Shown: piece after piece, positions 33,257 to 41,572 of the stretch
How positions within the stretch are numbered: the stretch's first letter is position 1
Layout: each line of letters starts with the position of its first letter
Origin: Tunicatimonas pelagia
GTDB taxonomy: Bacteria > Bacteroidota > Bacteroidia > Cytophagales > Cyclobacteriaceae
Assembly: GCF_030506325.1 (NCBI RefSeq)
Contig: NZ_CP120683.1
Span: 4,043,001 to 4,107,000 of the forward strand
DNA: 64,000 nucleotides
Direction of reading: 5' to 3'
Made by a program: the position numbers and the translations under genes
Notes under the pieces: generated by a model
Databases searched by the model: none
What the model was told of the DNA's origin: nothing
What the model saw: the letters and a program-made list of their open reading frames with translations, nothing else

Positions 33257-35395
33257 TCACCGCACATGCTCTGGCATTACGTTCATATTGTAGTAGGTGA
33301 AGGCATATTTATCGGCCCACTCCTCAATTTGTTTGGAAGTGGGTTTGCCCGCTCCGTGACCGGCTTTGGTTTCAATGCGGATGAGTACGGGTTTTTCTCC
33401 GGCGTGCTTTTCTTGCAGGGTAGCCGCAAACTTGAAGGAGTGGGCGGGTACTACGCGGTCGTCGTGGTCGGCGGTAGTTACCAGCGTGGCAGGGTAGGTG
33501 GTGCCTTCTTCAATATTGTGCAGAGGTGAGTAAGCGTGTAAGTACTCAAACATCGCTTGGCTGCTGTCGGCAATGCCGTAGTCGGGAGCCCAACCGGCTC
33601 CGGCGGTAAACTGGTGGTAACGGAGCATGTCCATTACGCCTACCGCGGGCAATGCCACCTGGCATAAATCAGGGCGTTGAGTCATAGTAGCTCCCACGAG
33701 CAGACCACCGTTCGAGCCTCCGGCAATCGCTAGTTTTTCGGTAGAGGTATAGTTATTCGCTTTCAGGTATTCGGCAGCGGCGATGAAATCATCAAATACG
33801 TTTTGCTTGTTCATCTGCATTCCCGCTTCGTGCCAGGCTTCACCGTATTCGCCCCCACCGCGCAGGTTGGGCATGGCAAACACTCCGCCATTATCTAACC
33901 AGTACTGGCGCACTACGCTAAAGCTGGGTGTTAGGCTGATATTGAATCCGCCGTAGGCGTAAAGATACGTAGGATTCTGTCCGTCCATTTCCATTCCTTT
34001 ACGGTGGACGATAAACATCGGCACTTTGGTACCATCTTTACTCTCGTAAAATACCTGCTTGGTCTCAAAGTCTTCCGGATTAATATCTAGCTCAGGTTGC
34101 TTAAACACCGTAGAAGTACCGGAAGCCACGTCGTAAGAGAATATTGTGGTGGGGTACGTAAAGGAGGTGAAGGCGTAAAATAGCGTCTCCTGATCGGCTT
34201 CCCCATCGAAACCACCGGCGGTACCAATGGTGGGTAACTCAACCACTCGCTCAAATGCTCCCTGCAAGTCGTACTGTTCAATGCGGGTAGCGGCATCTTT
34301 CAAATAATTAGCAAACAGCTTACCGCCCGCAAAGGAAACTCCTCGCAAAACGTAATCTTTCTCCGGCAACACATCCTCCCAGTTTTCGGGTGTAGGCTGA
34401 GTCGCGTCTACCTTCACCAATCGTTGGTTGGGTGCATCCAGGTTGGTGAGAATGTATAACGTACTGCCTTCGCTGTATACCACTGAATGATTATTTTCAA
34501 AATTCTGAACAACTGGAATAATTTCACTGTCAGGTTGGCGTAAATCTTTAATGTATAATTCCCGCCCGGTGGTACCCATCGCAGCGGTAATTGCGAGAAA
34601 ATTCTGATCTTTAGTTACTGTACTACCTACGTAGCGACGGGGAGTTTGCTCGCCACCAAAAACCAGCTCATCTTCACTTTGGGGACTGCCTAGTTTATGA
34701 TAAAATAGCTTATGGTTCATATTGATCCCTGAAAGATCGCTACCCTCTTTGGGTTTATCGTAGCTGCTGTAGTAGAATCCTTCGTTGTCTTTCCAGGCAA
34801 TACGGCTGAACTTCACATCCTGCAACGTATCCTCCACAATTTCCTGCGAAGCAGCATCCATTACTAATACCTTCCGCCAGTCGGAACCCGACTCGGAAAT
34901 GGCGTAGGCGATCATTGAGCCATCTTTCGTAAAACTAGCCGTCGCTAGCGAGACCGTTCCGTCTGACGAAAACTGATTGGGGTCAAGGAATACGTCCGGC
35001 TCAGCTTCCAGGTCATCTTGTACGTACATCACGCTCTGGTTCTGTAACCCATCGTTTTTAAAGTAGTAATAGCGGTCACCTCGCTTAAAGGGCGTACCGT
35101 ACTTTTCGTAGTTCCACAACTCAGTCAGTCGCTCTTCAATCGCCGTGCGATACGGAATATTTTCTAAGTATCCCTGGGTTACCACATTTTGGGCGTTTAC
35201 CCACTGGGCAGTTTCTTCCGAACGGTCATCCTCTAGCCATCGATAAGGGTCAGCTACTTCTACCCCAAAGTATTCATCGGTATGGTCTATGGTTTGGGTA
35301 GGAGGGTAGTCTATATTCATAGTGTTAGAAGACTCTTCGGCAGTAGTGCAGGCTACGACCGCGATTGTTAGTGCTGAGAAAAATAATTGTTTCAT
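33257..35395 (-). CDS. Prolyl oligopeptidase family serine peptidase (lipoprotein)
   Basis: 712 residues. The signal ends in a lipobox (FFSALTIAVVACTTAEESS, Cys16), so it is anchored to a membrane on the outer side of the inner membrane. It opens YPPTQTIDHTDEYFGVEVADPYRWLEDDRSEET, the classical S9A start, then a seven-bladed propeller and the hydrolase domain with AIAGGSNGGLLVGA (nucleophile serine), TTADHDDRVVPAHS (aspartate) and TKAGHGAGKPTSK (histidine). It cleaves short peptides after proline. Full length for the family. Confidence 0.94.
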   Translation of the reverse strand: MKQLFFSALTIAVVACTTAEESSNTMNIDYPPTQTIDHTDEYFGVEVADPYRWLEDDRSEETAQWVNAQNVVTQGYLENIPYRTAIEERLTELWNYEKYGTPFKRGDRYYYFKNDGLQNQSVMYVQDDLEAEPDVFLDPNQFSSDGTVSLATASFTKDGSMIAYAISESGSDWRKVLVMDAASQEIVEDTLQDVKFSRIAWKDNEGFYYSSYDKPKEGSDLSGINMNHKLFYHKLGSPQSEDELVFGGEQTPRRYVGSTVTKDQNFLAITAAMGTTGRELYIKDLRQPDSEIIPVVQNFENNHSVVYSEGSTLYILTNLDAPNQRLVKVDATQPTPENWEDVLPEKDYVLRGVSFAGGKLFANYLKDAATRIEQYDLQGAFERVVELPTIGTAGGFDGEADQETLFYAFTSFTYPTTIFSYDVASGTSTVFKQPELDINPEDFETKQVFYESKDGTKVPMFIVHRKGMEMDGQNPTYLYAYGGFNISLTPSFSVVRQYWLDNGGVFAMPNLRGGGEYGEAWHEAGMQMNKQNVFDDFIAAAEYLKANNYTSTEKLAIAGGSNGGLLVGATMTQRPDLCQVALPAVGVMDMLRYHQFTAGAGWAPDYGIADSSQAMFEYLHAYSPLHNIEEGTTYPATLVTTADHDDRVVPAHSFKFAATLQEKHAGEKPVLIRIETKAGHGAGKPTSKQIEEWADKYAFTYYNMNVMPEHVR

Positions 35396-35539
35396 AGTAA
35401 ATGAATAACTGCCGGTTGATAAGTTAGTTGTATCTTTGAAAATAGTGTTACAGCGCAGTGCGTTTTAACTTTGTATCGTGCTAATAGCCTCAAAGTTAAG
35501 AACGATAATACTGTAATACTTAGTACTAACTGATTTCTT

Positions 35540-36145
35540 ATGTCTTTTTTTGATAGAATTACTGAAAAACTATTTCCTACGAAGGGTGGCTTAGCTACCC
35601 AGGTACGGGAAGTAATGCACCGTAGCGAAAAAGACCGGAAGGCTTATAAGCAATGGAAAGAAAGTGAGGATAAAAATAAGCTTCTTCAGGAGGTTGCTCA
35701 AGCGTACTATTATAAAAAGACCAACATCCGCTCAGAAATTGATGTGCATATTCTCAATATGCCTACCGCTAATGGCTTTGCTATTACCTACCATCCTCAG
35801 ATTAAAGAAAAGCACTTTCAGTATTTACTTGAGTATCTGAAAGATCGTGTGATGTTACTTGGATACCGATTAGTGAATAAAGATCGACGTATTATTGAAA
35901 AACCTAACTACGTAGAAACCACCGAACATTACTACTTAAAGCCACCAATAACGGCAGAAAGTATGGAAAAGATGCCAATTGACCAGCAATTTGGCAATGT
36001 CTCTCTCTCGCAAGTGTTTATTGATAACCGACCTAGTTTTCTGAAGGTACTCGTTAGTTTCTACTCCGACCGTTTGTATCAGGATGCCCTACATTTTGAT
36101 GACTTCGTAAGTCACCTATTTGCTGCCGAAGATCACGACAACTAA
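35540..36145 (+). CDS. Hypothetical protein
   Basis: 201 residues, no signal or membrane segment. It starts SFFDRITEKLFPTKGGLATQVREVM and has FAITYHPQIKEKHFQYLLEYLKDRVMLLGYRLVNKDRR, a possible alpha-beta domain, then KPNYVETTEHYYLKPPI. I do not recognise a domain. The length, codon pattern and clean borders suggest a real cytosolic protein probably conserved among Bacteroidetes. It ends 20 bp before the convergent amidase gene. Confidence 0.62.
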   Translation: MSFFDRITEKLFPTKGGLATQVREVMHRSEKDRKAYKQWKESEDKNKLLQEVAQAYYYKKTNIRSEIDVHILNMPTANGFAITYHPQIKEKHFQYLLEYLKDRVMLLGYRLVNKDRRIIEKPNYVETTEHYYLKPPITAESMEKMPIDQQFGNVSLSQVFIDNRPSFLKVLVSFYSDRLYQDALHFDDFVSHLFAAEDHDN

Positions 36146-36165
36146 CACCTGCTGAATCCTATCAT

Positions 36166-37458
36166 CTACTCTATTAGAATCTTCCGAGTCAAAACTTCCT
36201 GCGAAGTAGTAACGCGCAGAATATAACTTCCTGTTGGAATAATCTGTGTTTGGATGGTAAACTGGCTAGCATCTTCACTAACCACCGGAAGTGATAGAGT
36301 TCTTCCCTGTAGATCGATAATGTCTAAATATGCCGTCGAGTCCGGTTGAGGAAGCGACACCGTTAAGGTACCGTCGTTGGGAACCGGATAAATATTAAAC
36401 ACCTGCGGCTCTTCCTGGCAGTCTTTAGCAATTTGCTCTTCGGTGTTTAGTCGGATGGATTCCAGGCGGGCGTATAAATTTTCGCCAGGACATTCGGTAG
36501 CACAACCATTGCGGTGACCAGCAATTACCCCCAAATTGTTATTGGCAGGATGGGAATTTGTAGCCATAGGGTCTAGCCCCTCTTTGTCTAACTTCCAACT
36601 AGTTACTCGCTCAATAGTAGCTAATGCTGTATCCGTTGGAATAGCTGTGTTATAGTTACCTAGCAGGCAAACTCCCATGGTGCCCGAATTACGACCACAA
36701 AAATGGGCTCCCCGAATGTTATCACTTTCTACGTTCTGCTCTCCGGCACTGCGCCCTTCAAATAAAGTACCGTCAGGAGCTACCAAGAAGTTGTACCCAA
36801 TATCTGACCAGCCTCGGTCTTGGGTGTGGAATAAGTAGATATTCCGCACTACGTTTTCATAATCCGTTAGTGAGTTGAAAGTAGCCGAATGGTGGATAAT
36901 CACGTGGTTGACTTGGGTGATAGCTCGCTGGTAGCTGGGCGCAGGTAGTCCCGTTCGCCACTCCTCTTGGGTAATTAGTGCTGGCTTTTCGCACCGTACA
37001 TCATCTTCAGCAGTTTGTTCCCGACGCAAGGCGGGCTGAGGTACTTGACTAGCTTGAGCATTAAAAAGTGAGATTACAATACTATCTTGCAGTTGTCCGG
37101 TATACAGCAAAAACTCCCGAATGGGCTGATCCCAGACCAACAAAGTGCTCAGGCTGTGAGGCAGATTTGCAGTTTCGTGCTCTTCAACTGATACCCGAAA
37201 AGTGTCCTGATTAACTATCACATAGGTATCAGCCCAGTCAGTTCCGGGCGTAGCCCGAAAGGCTAAACTAGTAAACGAAGCAGCAGCTTGAACTTGATAC
37301 GTGGCTTCTTGCTCAACCGAAGCAGCGTACTGGCGATAGTATTTTGTTGCAGCCTTTGTCTCGGTTATGGAAAGTTTTGGGTAGCTTTGCGCCCACAGTA
37401 ACGATGGAAGTAACCATAACCCAATGAGGCATGTTAATATGTAAGGTTGTCTATTCAT
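36166..37458 (-). CDS. T9SS-sorted N-acetylmuramoyl-L-alanine amidase (PGRP type)
   Basis: 430 residues from the ATG at 37458, which gives a signal peptide (LTCLIGLWLLPSLLWAQ). The amidase_2/PGRP fold spans about 165-330, with the zinc ligands seen as VIIHHSATF (His near 189), IAGHRNGCATECPG (His near 315 and Cys near 323) and the DIGYNFLV strand. The last 75 residues are a type A T9SS sorting domain: FNIYPVPNDGTLTVSL ... DLQGRTL ... IPTGSYILRVTT.. KILIE. The enzyme would be exported by the SprA-containing system and degrade peptidoglycan, perhaps of other cells. Confidence 0.9.
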   Translation of the reverse strand: MNRQPYILTCLIGLWLLPSLLWAQSYPKLSITETKAATKYYRQYAASVEQEATYQVQAAASFTSLAFRATPGTDWADTYVIVNQDTFRVSVEEHETANLPHSLSTLLVWDQPIREFLLYTGQLQDSIVISLFNAQASQVPQPALRREQTAEDDVRCEKPALITQEEWRTGLPAPSYQRAITQVNHVIIHHSATFNSLTDYENVVRNIYLFHTQDRGWSDIGYNFLVAPDGTLFEGRSAGEQNVESDNIRGAHFCGRNSGTMGVCLLGNYNTAIPTDTALATIERVTSWKLDKEGLDPMATNSHPANNNLGVIAGHRNGCATECPGENLYARLESIRLNTEEQIAKDCQEEPQVFNIYPVPNDGTLTVSLPQPDSTAYLDIIDLQGRTLSLPVVSEDASQFTIQTQIIPTGSYILRVTTSQEVLTRKILIE

Positions 37459-37625
37459 CTGACGAATGTTCAGAGTTTGAAGGTTTTGAGTTATCACGAT
37501 AACGGTACTTAAGGCAAAAACTCAGAACTCAAAACTCTTGAATCGTAACACTATTTACACTACGAACCATTTTACGTACCAAACGATTATTTATGTTGAA
37601 CTGTTTCCTACTAAATTTTCAAGCC

Positions 37626-38012
37626 ATGCTAAAGAAAACGTTAGTTTTGACTGTTATTGTTATTATGAGTTGTCAGAGTATTCCTTCAGCCAGTGTTCCT
37701 GATGCCGATAGCTCGCCTATTCAACTACTCAAAACATCCCTACAAGTAACGGTTCGTAATAATATTGGTAACGTTGTAGAAGGTGCTGAAGTACAATTGT
37801 TTACTAGCAAGGAGGACTATCAGAAGGAGACTAATCCGGTAGGAGAGGTTGCTTACACCGACGATAAAGGACGGGTAAAGTTTATTGGGATTGAGCCTCG
37901 TACTTACTTTCTCAATGTAGAGAAGGGTGAATTAAATAATTACGGAGCCGGTATTAAAACCGATTCGTTGGTAGCCAAGCGAATGAACAAAGTAACTATC
38001 ATTGTCGAGTAA
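37626..38012 (+). CDS. Small lipoprotein with Ig/carboxypeptidase-regulatory-like domain
   Basis: 128 residues from the ATG at 37626 (an upstream TTG/ATG frame is weaker). Lipobox at KTLVLTVIVIMSC. The mature part has a beta-sandwich pattern: LQVTVRNNIGNVVEGAEVQLF, EVAYTDDKGRVKFIGIEPRTYFLNVEKG. This resembles Cna-B/CarboxypepD regulatory domains. The stop codon overlaps the next ATG (TAATG), so it is coupled to the thioesterase gene. Confidence 0.7.
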   Translation: MLKKTLVLTVIVIMSCQSIPSASVPDADSSPIQLLKTSLQVTVRNNIGNVVEGAEVQLFTSKEDYQKETNPVGEVAYTDDKGRVKFIGIEPRTYFLNVEKGELNNYGAGIKTDSLVAKRMNKVTIIVE

Positions 38013-38443
38013 TGATTTCGCTAGACGACATCAATAAATACCGCTTTCGCTACGTTATTCAGGTACGTTACTCGGATATGGATATGCTTGGTCACGCTAA
38101 CAATGCAGTGTATCTCACGTATCTGGAAGCAGCTCGAATTGCTTATTTTCGAGAAGTAAATAGGACAGGTTCGGAAGAAATTGCCCTAGTGTTGGCTCAT
38201 GCTGATATGAACTTTAAAATTCCGCTAACACCGGACATACATCCAGTAGTGCGGATGCGGACTACGCGCTTGGGTAACAGCAGTATGACTATTGACAATA
38301 TCATTACTGATGAAGAAGAGGAGCGATTGTTCTTCACTGCTTCAACAGTAATGGTTGCAATTGACCCAAAAACAGGACGTCCGGTACCCATTCCGGTAGA
38401 TGAGAAGCAAAAAGTAATTGACTATGAACCAGCTTTGGATTAG
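38012..38443 (+). CDS. Acyl-CoA thioesterase (YbgC/4HBT hotdog family)
   Basis: 143 residues. Hotdog signature: RYVIQVRYSDMDMLGHANNAVYLTYLEAARIAYF, in which the aspartate of SDMDMLGH is the catalytic residue. Then ADMNFKIPLTPDIHPVVRMRTTRLGNSSM. It hydrolyses acyl-CoA or acyl carrier thioesters. It starts at the stop of the lipoprotein gene and its last 20 bases overlap the next gene, so the three genes form a tight operon. Confidence 0.88.
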   Translation: MISLDDINKYRFRYVIQVRYSDMDMLGHANNAVYLTYLEAARIAYFREVNRTGSEEIALVLAHADMNFKIPLTPDIHPVVRMRTTRLGNSSMTIDNIITDEEEERLFFTASTVMVAIDPKTGRPVPIPVDEKQKVIDYEPALD

Positions 38444-38891
38444 GTGGTTAGTAATTGCCGGATTAAGCCTATTGTTGGCATCCTGCACCAAACCTGAAGC
38501 CCCCGATTTTAAAGGAATAAAAAACCTAAAGGTAAACGTACAAGGTTTGAATAATGCCCAAATTAACGGGGATGCTATATTCTTTAATCCTAACGACCGT
38601 CAGATTACTCTTAAGCAAGTAGATGTAGAGGTTTCCGTGGAAGGGCAAAAGGTGAAAGACATCTCTCGCGAGTATGATATTACGGCGGAGCCCAATAGTG
38701 ACGTATCTGTCCCCATTGACGTTACGCTGTCGTTGGAAGATCTGAATATGAACCTACTCAGCACCGCGATGAGTATGCTCAATGGTGCCGAGAAAAAGAT
38801 TCGCTACAAGGGAAAAGCCCGGGTAAAAATGTACGGCGTCTCTTTCAATGTACCCTTCGACTACGAGGACGACGTGAATATCGCTCTCTAA
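38424..38891 (+). CDS. LEA type 2-like lipoprotein
   Basis: 155 residues from the ATG at 38424, inside the end of the thioesterase gene. Lipobox WLVIAGLSLLLASC. The mature part, LKVNVQGLNNAQINGDAIFFNPNDRQITLKQVDVEVSVEGQ and YDITAEPNSDVSVPIDVTLSLEDL, is the pattern of the WHy/LEA14-like fold found in many Bacteroidetes lipoproteins. Function unknown. Third gene of the coupled trio. Confidence 0.78.
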   Translation: MNQLWIRWLVIAGLSLLLASCTKPEAPDFKGIKNLKVNVQGLNNAQINGDAIFFNPNDRQITLKQVDVEVSVEGQKVKDISREYDITAEPNSDVSVPIDVTLSLEDLNMNLLSTAMSMLNGAEKKIRYKGKARVKMYGVSFNVPFDYEDDVNIAL

Positions 38892-39145
38892 GAGAATTTC
38901 CTCAGAATATTATCAGCCAGGCCAAACGATATCTCAACTAAATGGCTCGCAGGTAAAGAGTTACTTTTAGAAATACACGAAACGCTGGAGAAGAAATACA
39001 ACTTCTACTTGGTAATTTTTATAACTAATCTGACCGAGCTACCTCACAGTGGCAAAAATTCCTTTTTCTATCAGAATATAATAATTTGGGAACGTGAATT
39101 TACGGAAGAGCTTATTTTCAGTCAGCAAGTAGCTAAAATATAAAT

Positions 39146-39586
39146 ATGACCAGCAATCTATCACTCACTTGGTTTATAAAATACGGGTTACCTGTCGCAG
39201 TTTTCTTACTAATAGCGTTGAGTATTCAAGCTGGCCCAGTGACGCATCGCCCAGAATACGATTTATTGATCTTAGTTGGTATCGGTTGCAGCATTATTCT
39301 ATTCTGGATGACCTATCAGGATCATGTAGCAAAAATTAGATTAGGCTCTCAGACCATTACTATCATTCACCAAGGTGGGGAAGAGTCAATAGCTTGGTCA
39401 GAGATAGAAAGTTTACATCAACTACTATTTCTCGATATTCCTGTTTATGAACTAAAGGTCAAAAATAGAGCAGGATATTATCTATTTACTACTCAGCCTC
39501 ACTATATACACTTTGGGTTTGGCGCGCGGGATTTATCAGGCATGGGTGCTCTCATCAGAAATAAGAAAAAAGAATGGAATTTTTAA
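39146..39586 (+). CDS. Hypothetical membrane protein (2 TM, PH-like)
   Basis: 146 residues. Two membrane segments (YGLPVAVFLLIALSIQAG, LLILVGIGCSIILFWMTY) are followed by ITIIHQGGEESIAWSEIESLHQLLF, VYELKVKNRAGYYLFTTQP, a strand pattern like a PH domain. The same layout occurs in the 174-residue protein at 32077-32601, but the two share no obvious identity. It precedes the Crp-like regulator. Confidence 0.55.
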   Translation: MTSNLSLTWFIKYGLPVAVFLLIALSIQAGPVTHRPEYDLLILVGIGCSIILFWMTYQDHVAKIRLGSQTITIIHQGGEESIAWSEIESLHQLLFLDIPVYELKVKNRAGYYLFTTQPHYIHFGFGARDLSGMGALIRNKKKEWNF

Positions 39587-39630
39587 AACTTAGTTTGTGT
39601 GTAAGTACCTGCTCTTGATAATTCTTGTTA

Positions 39631-40224
39631 ATGCCCCGTTCCTCCAAAAACTACCATCGTCAGTTTTATACCTACCTTAATTCATACGCTCCAGTCAGCC
39701 CGCCTTCCTTTGATAAAATACGTCCCTTGCTAAGAGTTAGAAGAGTAGAAGAAAAAGAATATTTGCTACAGATTGGCGAAATTGCGAAGACCCGCTATTT
39801 TATCTGCGAAGGCATTATAGTATCAGAATACATTAATGCTAAAGGGAATGTGCATATCAAAAATTTTTTTACCGAGGGTAATCTAGCAGCTTCCACAGTC
39901 TCCTTGTTGCAGACCTCTCCTTCCGCTTTTGCCCTCCAGTCGTTAACAGAGGGGGTGGTACTTGCCTTTAATCATGAAGAATATATGCGACTCGTGTACG
40001 AAAACAATGATCTGAAAGATTTCTACTTAGCTTATCTGGAGCAGAGCTGGGTCATCAAAAATGAGCAACGGCAAATTGCTTTTGCTACTCAGACAGCAAC
40101 TGAACGTTACCAAACCTTTCTGAAAGAATATCCTACTCTGGATACCAACGTGCCTCAGTTATACATTGCCTCTTACTTAGGCATCACGCCTACCCAACTG
40201 AGCCGTATTCGAAAAAATCTATAA
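39631..40224 (+). CDS. Crp/Fnr-family transcriptional regulator
   Basis: 197 residues from the ATG at 39631. The N-terminal cyclic-nucleotide-like beta-barrel (LLRVRRVEEKEYLLQIGEIAKTRYFICEGIIVSEYI, FFTEGNLAASTVSLLQTSPSAFALQSLTEG) lacks the full cAMP pocket, as is common in Bacteroidetes relatives. The C-terminal helix-turn-helix is TATERYQTFLKEYPTLDTNVPQLYIASYLGITPTQLSRIR. The next gene is a DMT exporter 61 bases on, which may be its target. Confidence 0.85.
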   Translation: MPRSSKNYHRQFYTYLNSYAPVSPPSFDKIRPLLRVRRVEEKEYLLQIGEIAKTRYFICEGIIVSEYINAKGNVHIKNFFTEGNLAASTVSLLQTSPSAFALQSLTEGVVLAFNHEEYMRLVYENNDLKDFYLAYLEQSWVIKNEQRQIAFATQTATERYQTFLKEYPTLDTNVPQLYIASYLGITPTQLSRIRKNL

Positions 40225-40285
40225 AAATAGAGTGCTATCAACATATGTAAATGCAAAAGCACATTAGCATGGCTAGCTTTGTCCC

Positions 40286-40732
40286 ATGAATACGATTTTT
40301 TTATTTGCTTTGGCGTTTGTGGGTGGCGTATTCTTAGCAGTACAAGGTGGATTAAACGCCCAACTAGGAGTACTTCTCAAAAACCCACTGCTGGCGTCGT
40401 TGGTCGTCTTTTTTACTAGTGCTTGCTATGCGCTATTAGTCGTAGCGGTTAGTGTTAAAGATGTACCGACTTTACCCCAACTAAGGCAGATTCCCTATCA
40501 CCTATGGTTTACGGGAGGGTTGTGCAGTGTTTTGGGTATTGGACTATACTATTACACCATTCCCAAGTTGGGTATCTCCACCATGATCTCCCTTGGTTTA
40601 TGTGGCCAACTTATTTTCTCAGTCATTGCGGGGCATTTCGGATGGTTTAACCTTCCTGTACAGCCGGTAGATTACCAGAAAACTATCGGTGTCATTGCTA
40701 TGATTGTAGGTATTATATTAATCAATCGGTAA
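40286..40732 (+). CDS. DMT-family exporter, YdcZ/DUF606 type
   Basis: 148 residues, four or five membrane spans: FLFALAFVGGVFLAVQGGLNAQLG (the G-G-x-N-x-x-L-G motif of DUF606), LASLVVFFTSACYALLVVAV, WFTGGLCSVLGIGLYYYTIPKLG and IGVIAMIVGIILINR. Such proteins are half-size drug/metabolite exporters that dimerise. TAGCTTTG, an exact -7 box, lies at 40274-40281 only 5 bases before the ATG, so a nearly leaderless transcript is possible. The Crp-like gene upstream is a likely regulator. Confidence 0.85.
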   Translation: MNTIFLFALAFVGGVFLAVQGGLNAQLGVLLKNPLLASLVVFFTSACYALLVVAVSVKDVPTLPQLRQIPYHLWFTGGLCSVLGIGLYYYTIPKLGISTMISLGLCGQLIFSVIAGHFGWFNLPVQPVDYQKTIGVIAMIVGIILINR

Positions 40733-40745
40733 CTCAGAAAGAAAT

Positions 40746-41474
40746 ATGGATATTATAAGGGAAAATATAGACAACCTGACATCTTTATGGATGACAGTGG
40801 GAAAAGAGATGGGGGCTTACCGCTCAGAATCTCATTTTAACTATAGCTATCTTCATTACTCAGAATGGCCTAATAAGTTATGGTTTCACACTGATGTTAC
40901 TGAAGAAAATGTACTGGCTGCAAGAGAACAAATACAGTCTCTATCAAATCTACTCGGAATCTCCTATTGGGATATTTATGGTAGTAACTCTTATGAATTA
41001 TTAGAGATCGGTGGGTTCAAAAAAGCATCAGAGCAAATAGGAATGTACTTAGCATTGAGTGATCTGCTGAAAGTGGACACTTTCCTGCATTTGGAAGAAG
41101 TAAAGAGTAAAGATAGTGCATTGCTATGGGAAGATGTATTTTTAAGAGGGTTTGACTATAAAATCAGCCATCGGCTTCTGCTACCTGATTATGAAAGCAC
41201 TCACTTCTTCATAGCTTACCAAGAGCAAGTTCCAGTAGGCACCGCTGTACTACACGCAAAGAATAATCAAGTGATGGGCGTACATAGTATGAGTATCCTT
41301 CCTGAGATGCGAAGGCAAGGGTACGCCGAACAAATAATGCGAATTTTACTAAATAAATCGATTTCTCAAGGCTACACTTGGGTAACCCTTCAGGCTTCTG
41401 CTATGGGAAAGGGGCTATACGAAAAGCTAGGGTTTAAAGAGCAGTTTATTATGAAGAATTACATCTTGAAATAG
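40746..41474 (+). CDS. GNAT acetyltransferase (two-domain type)
   Basis: 242 residues. The N-terminal 120 residues form a degenerate domain, and the C-terminal GNAT core is AYQEQVPVGTAVLHAKNNQVMGVHSMSILPEMRRQGYAEQIMRILL (acetyl-CoA loop RRQGYAEQ), then ASAMGKGLYEKLGFKEQF. Substrate unknown. The ATG lies 13 bases after the exporter stop, so it is cotranscribed with it. An IS630 element is inserted 98 bases after its end. Confidence 0.82.
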   Translation: MDIIRENIDNLTSLWMTVGKEMGAYRSESHFNYSYLHYSEWPNKLWFHTDVTEENVLAAREQIQSLSNLLGISYWDIYGSNSYELLEIGGFKKASEQIGMYLALSDLLKVDTFLHLEEVKSKDSALLWEDVFLRGFDYKISHRLLLPDYESTHFFIAYQEQVPVGTAVLHAKNNQVMGVHSMSILPEMRRQGYAEQIMRILLNKSISQGYTWVTLQASAMGKGLYEKLGFKEQFIMKNYILK

Positions 41475-41572
41475 AAAGAGAAACTTAAAAGGAATGCAAC
41501 CTATAGAAAACGTACAATGGCGAACTGAAAGTGGTTATTAGAAAGGTCATAAGTTGAAATATAGATAATCTA

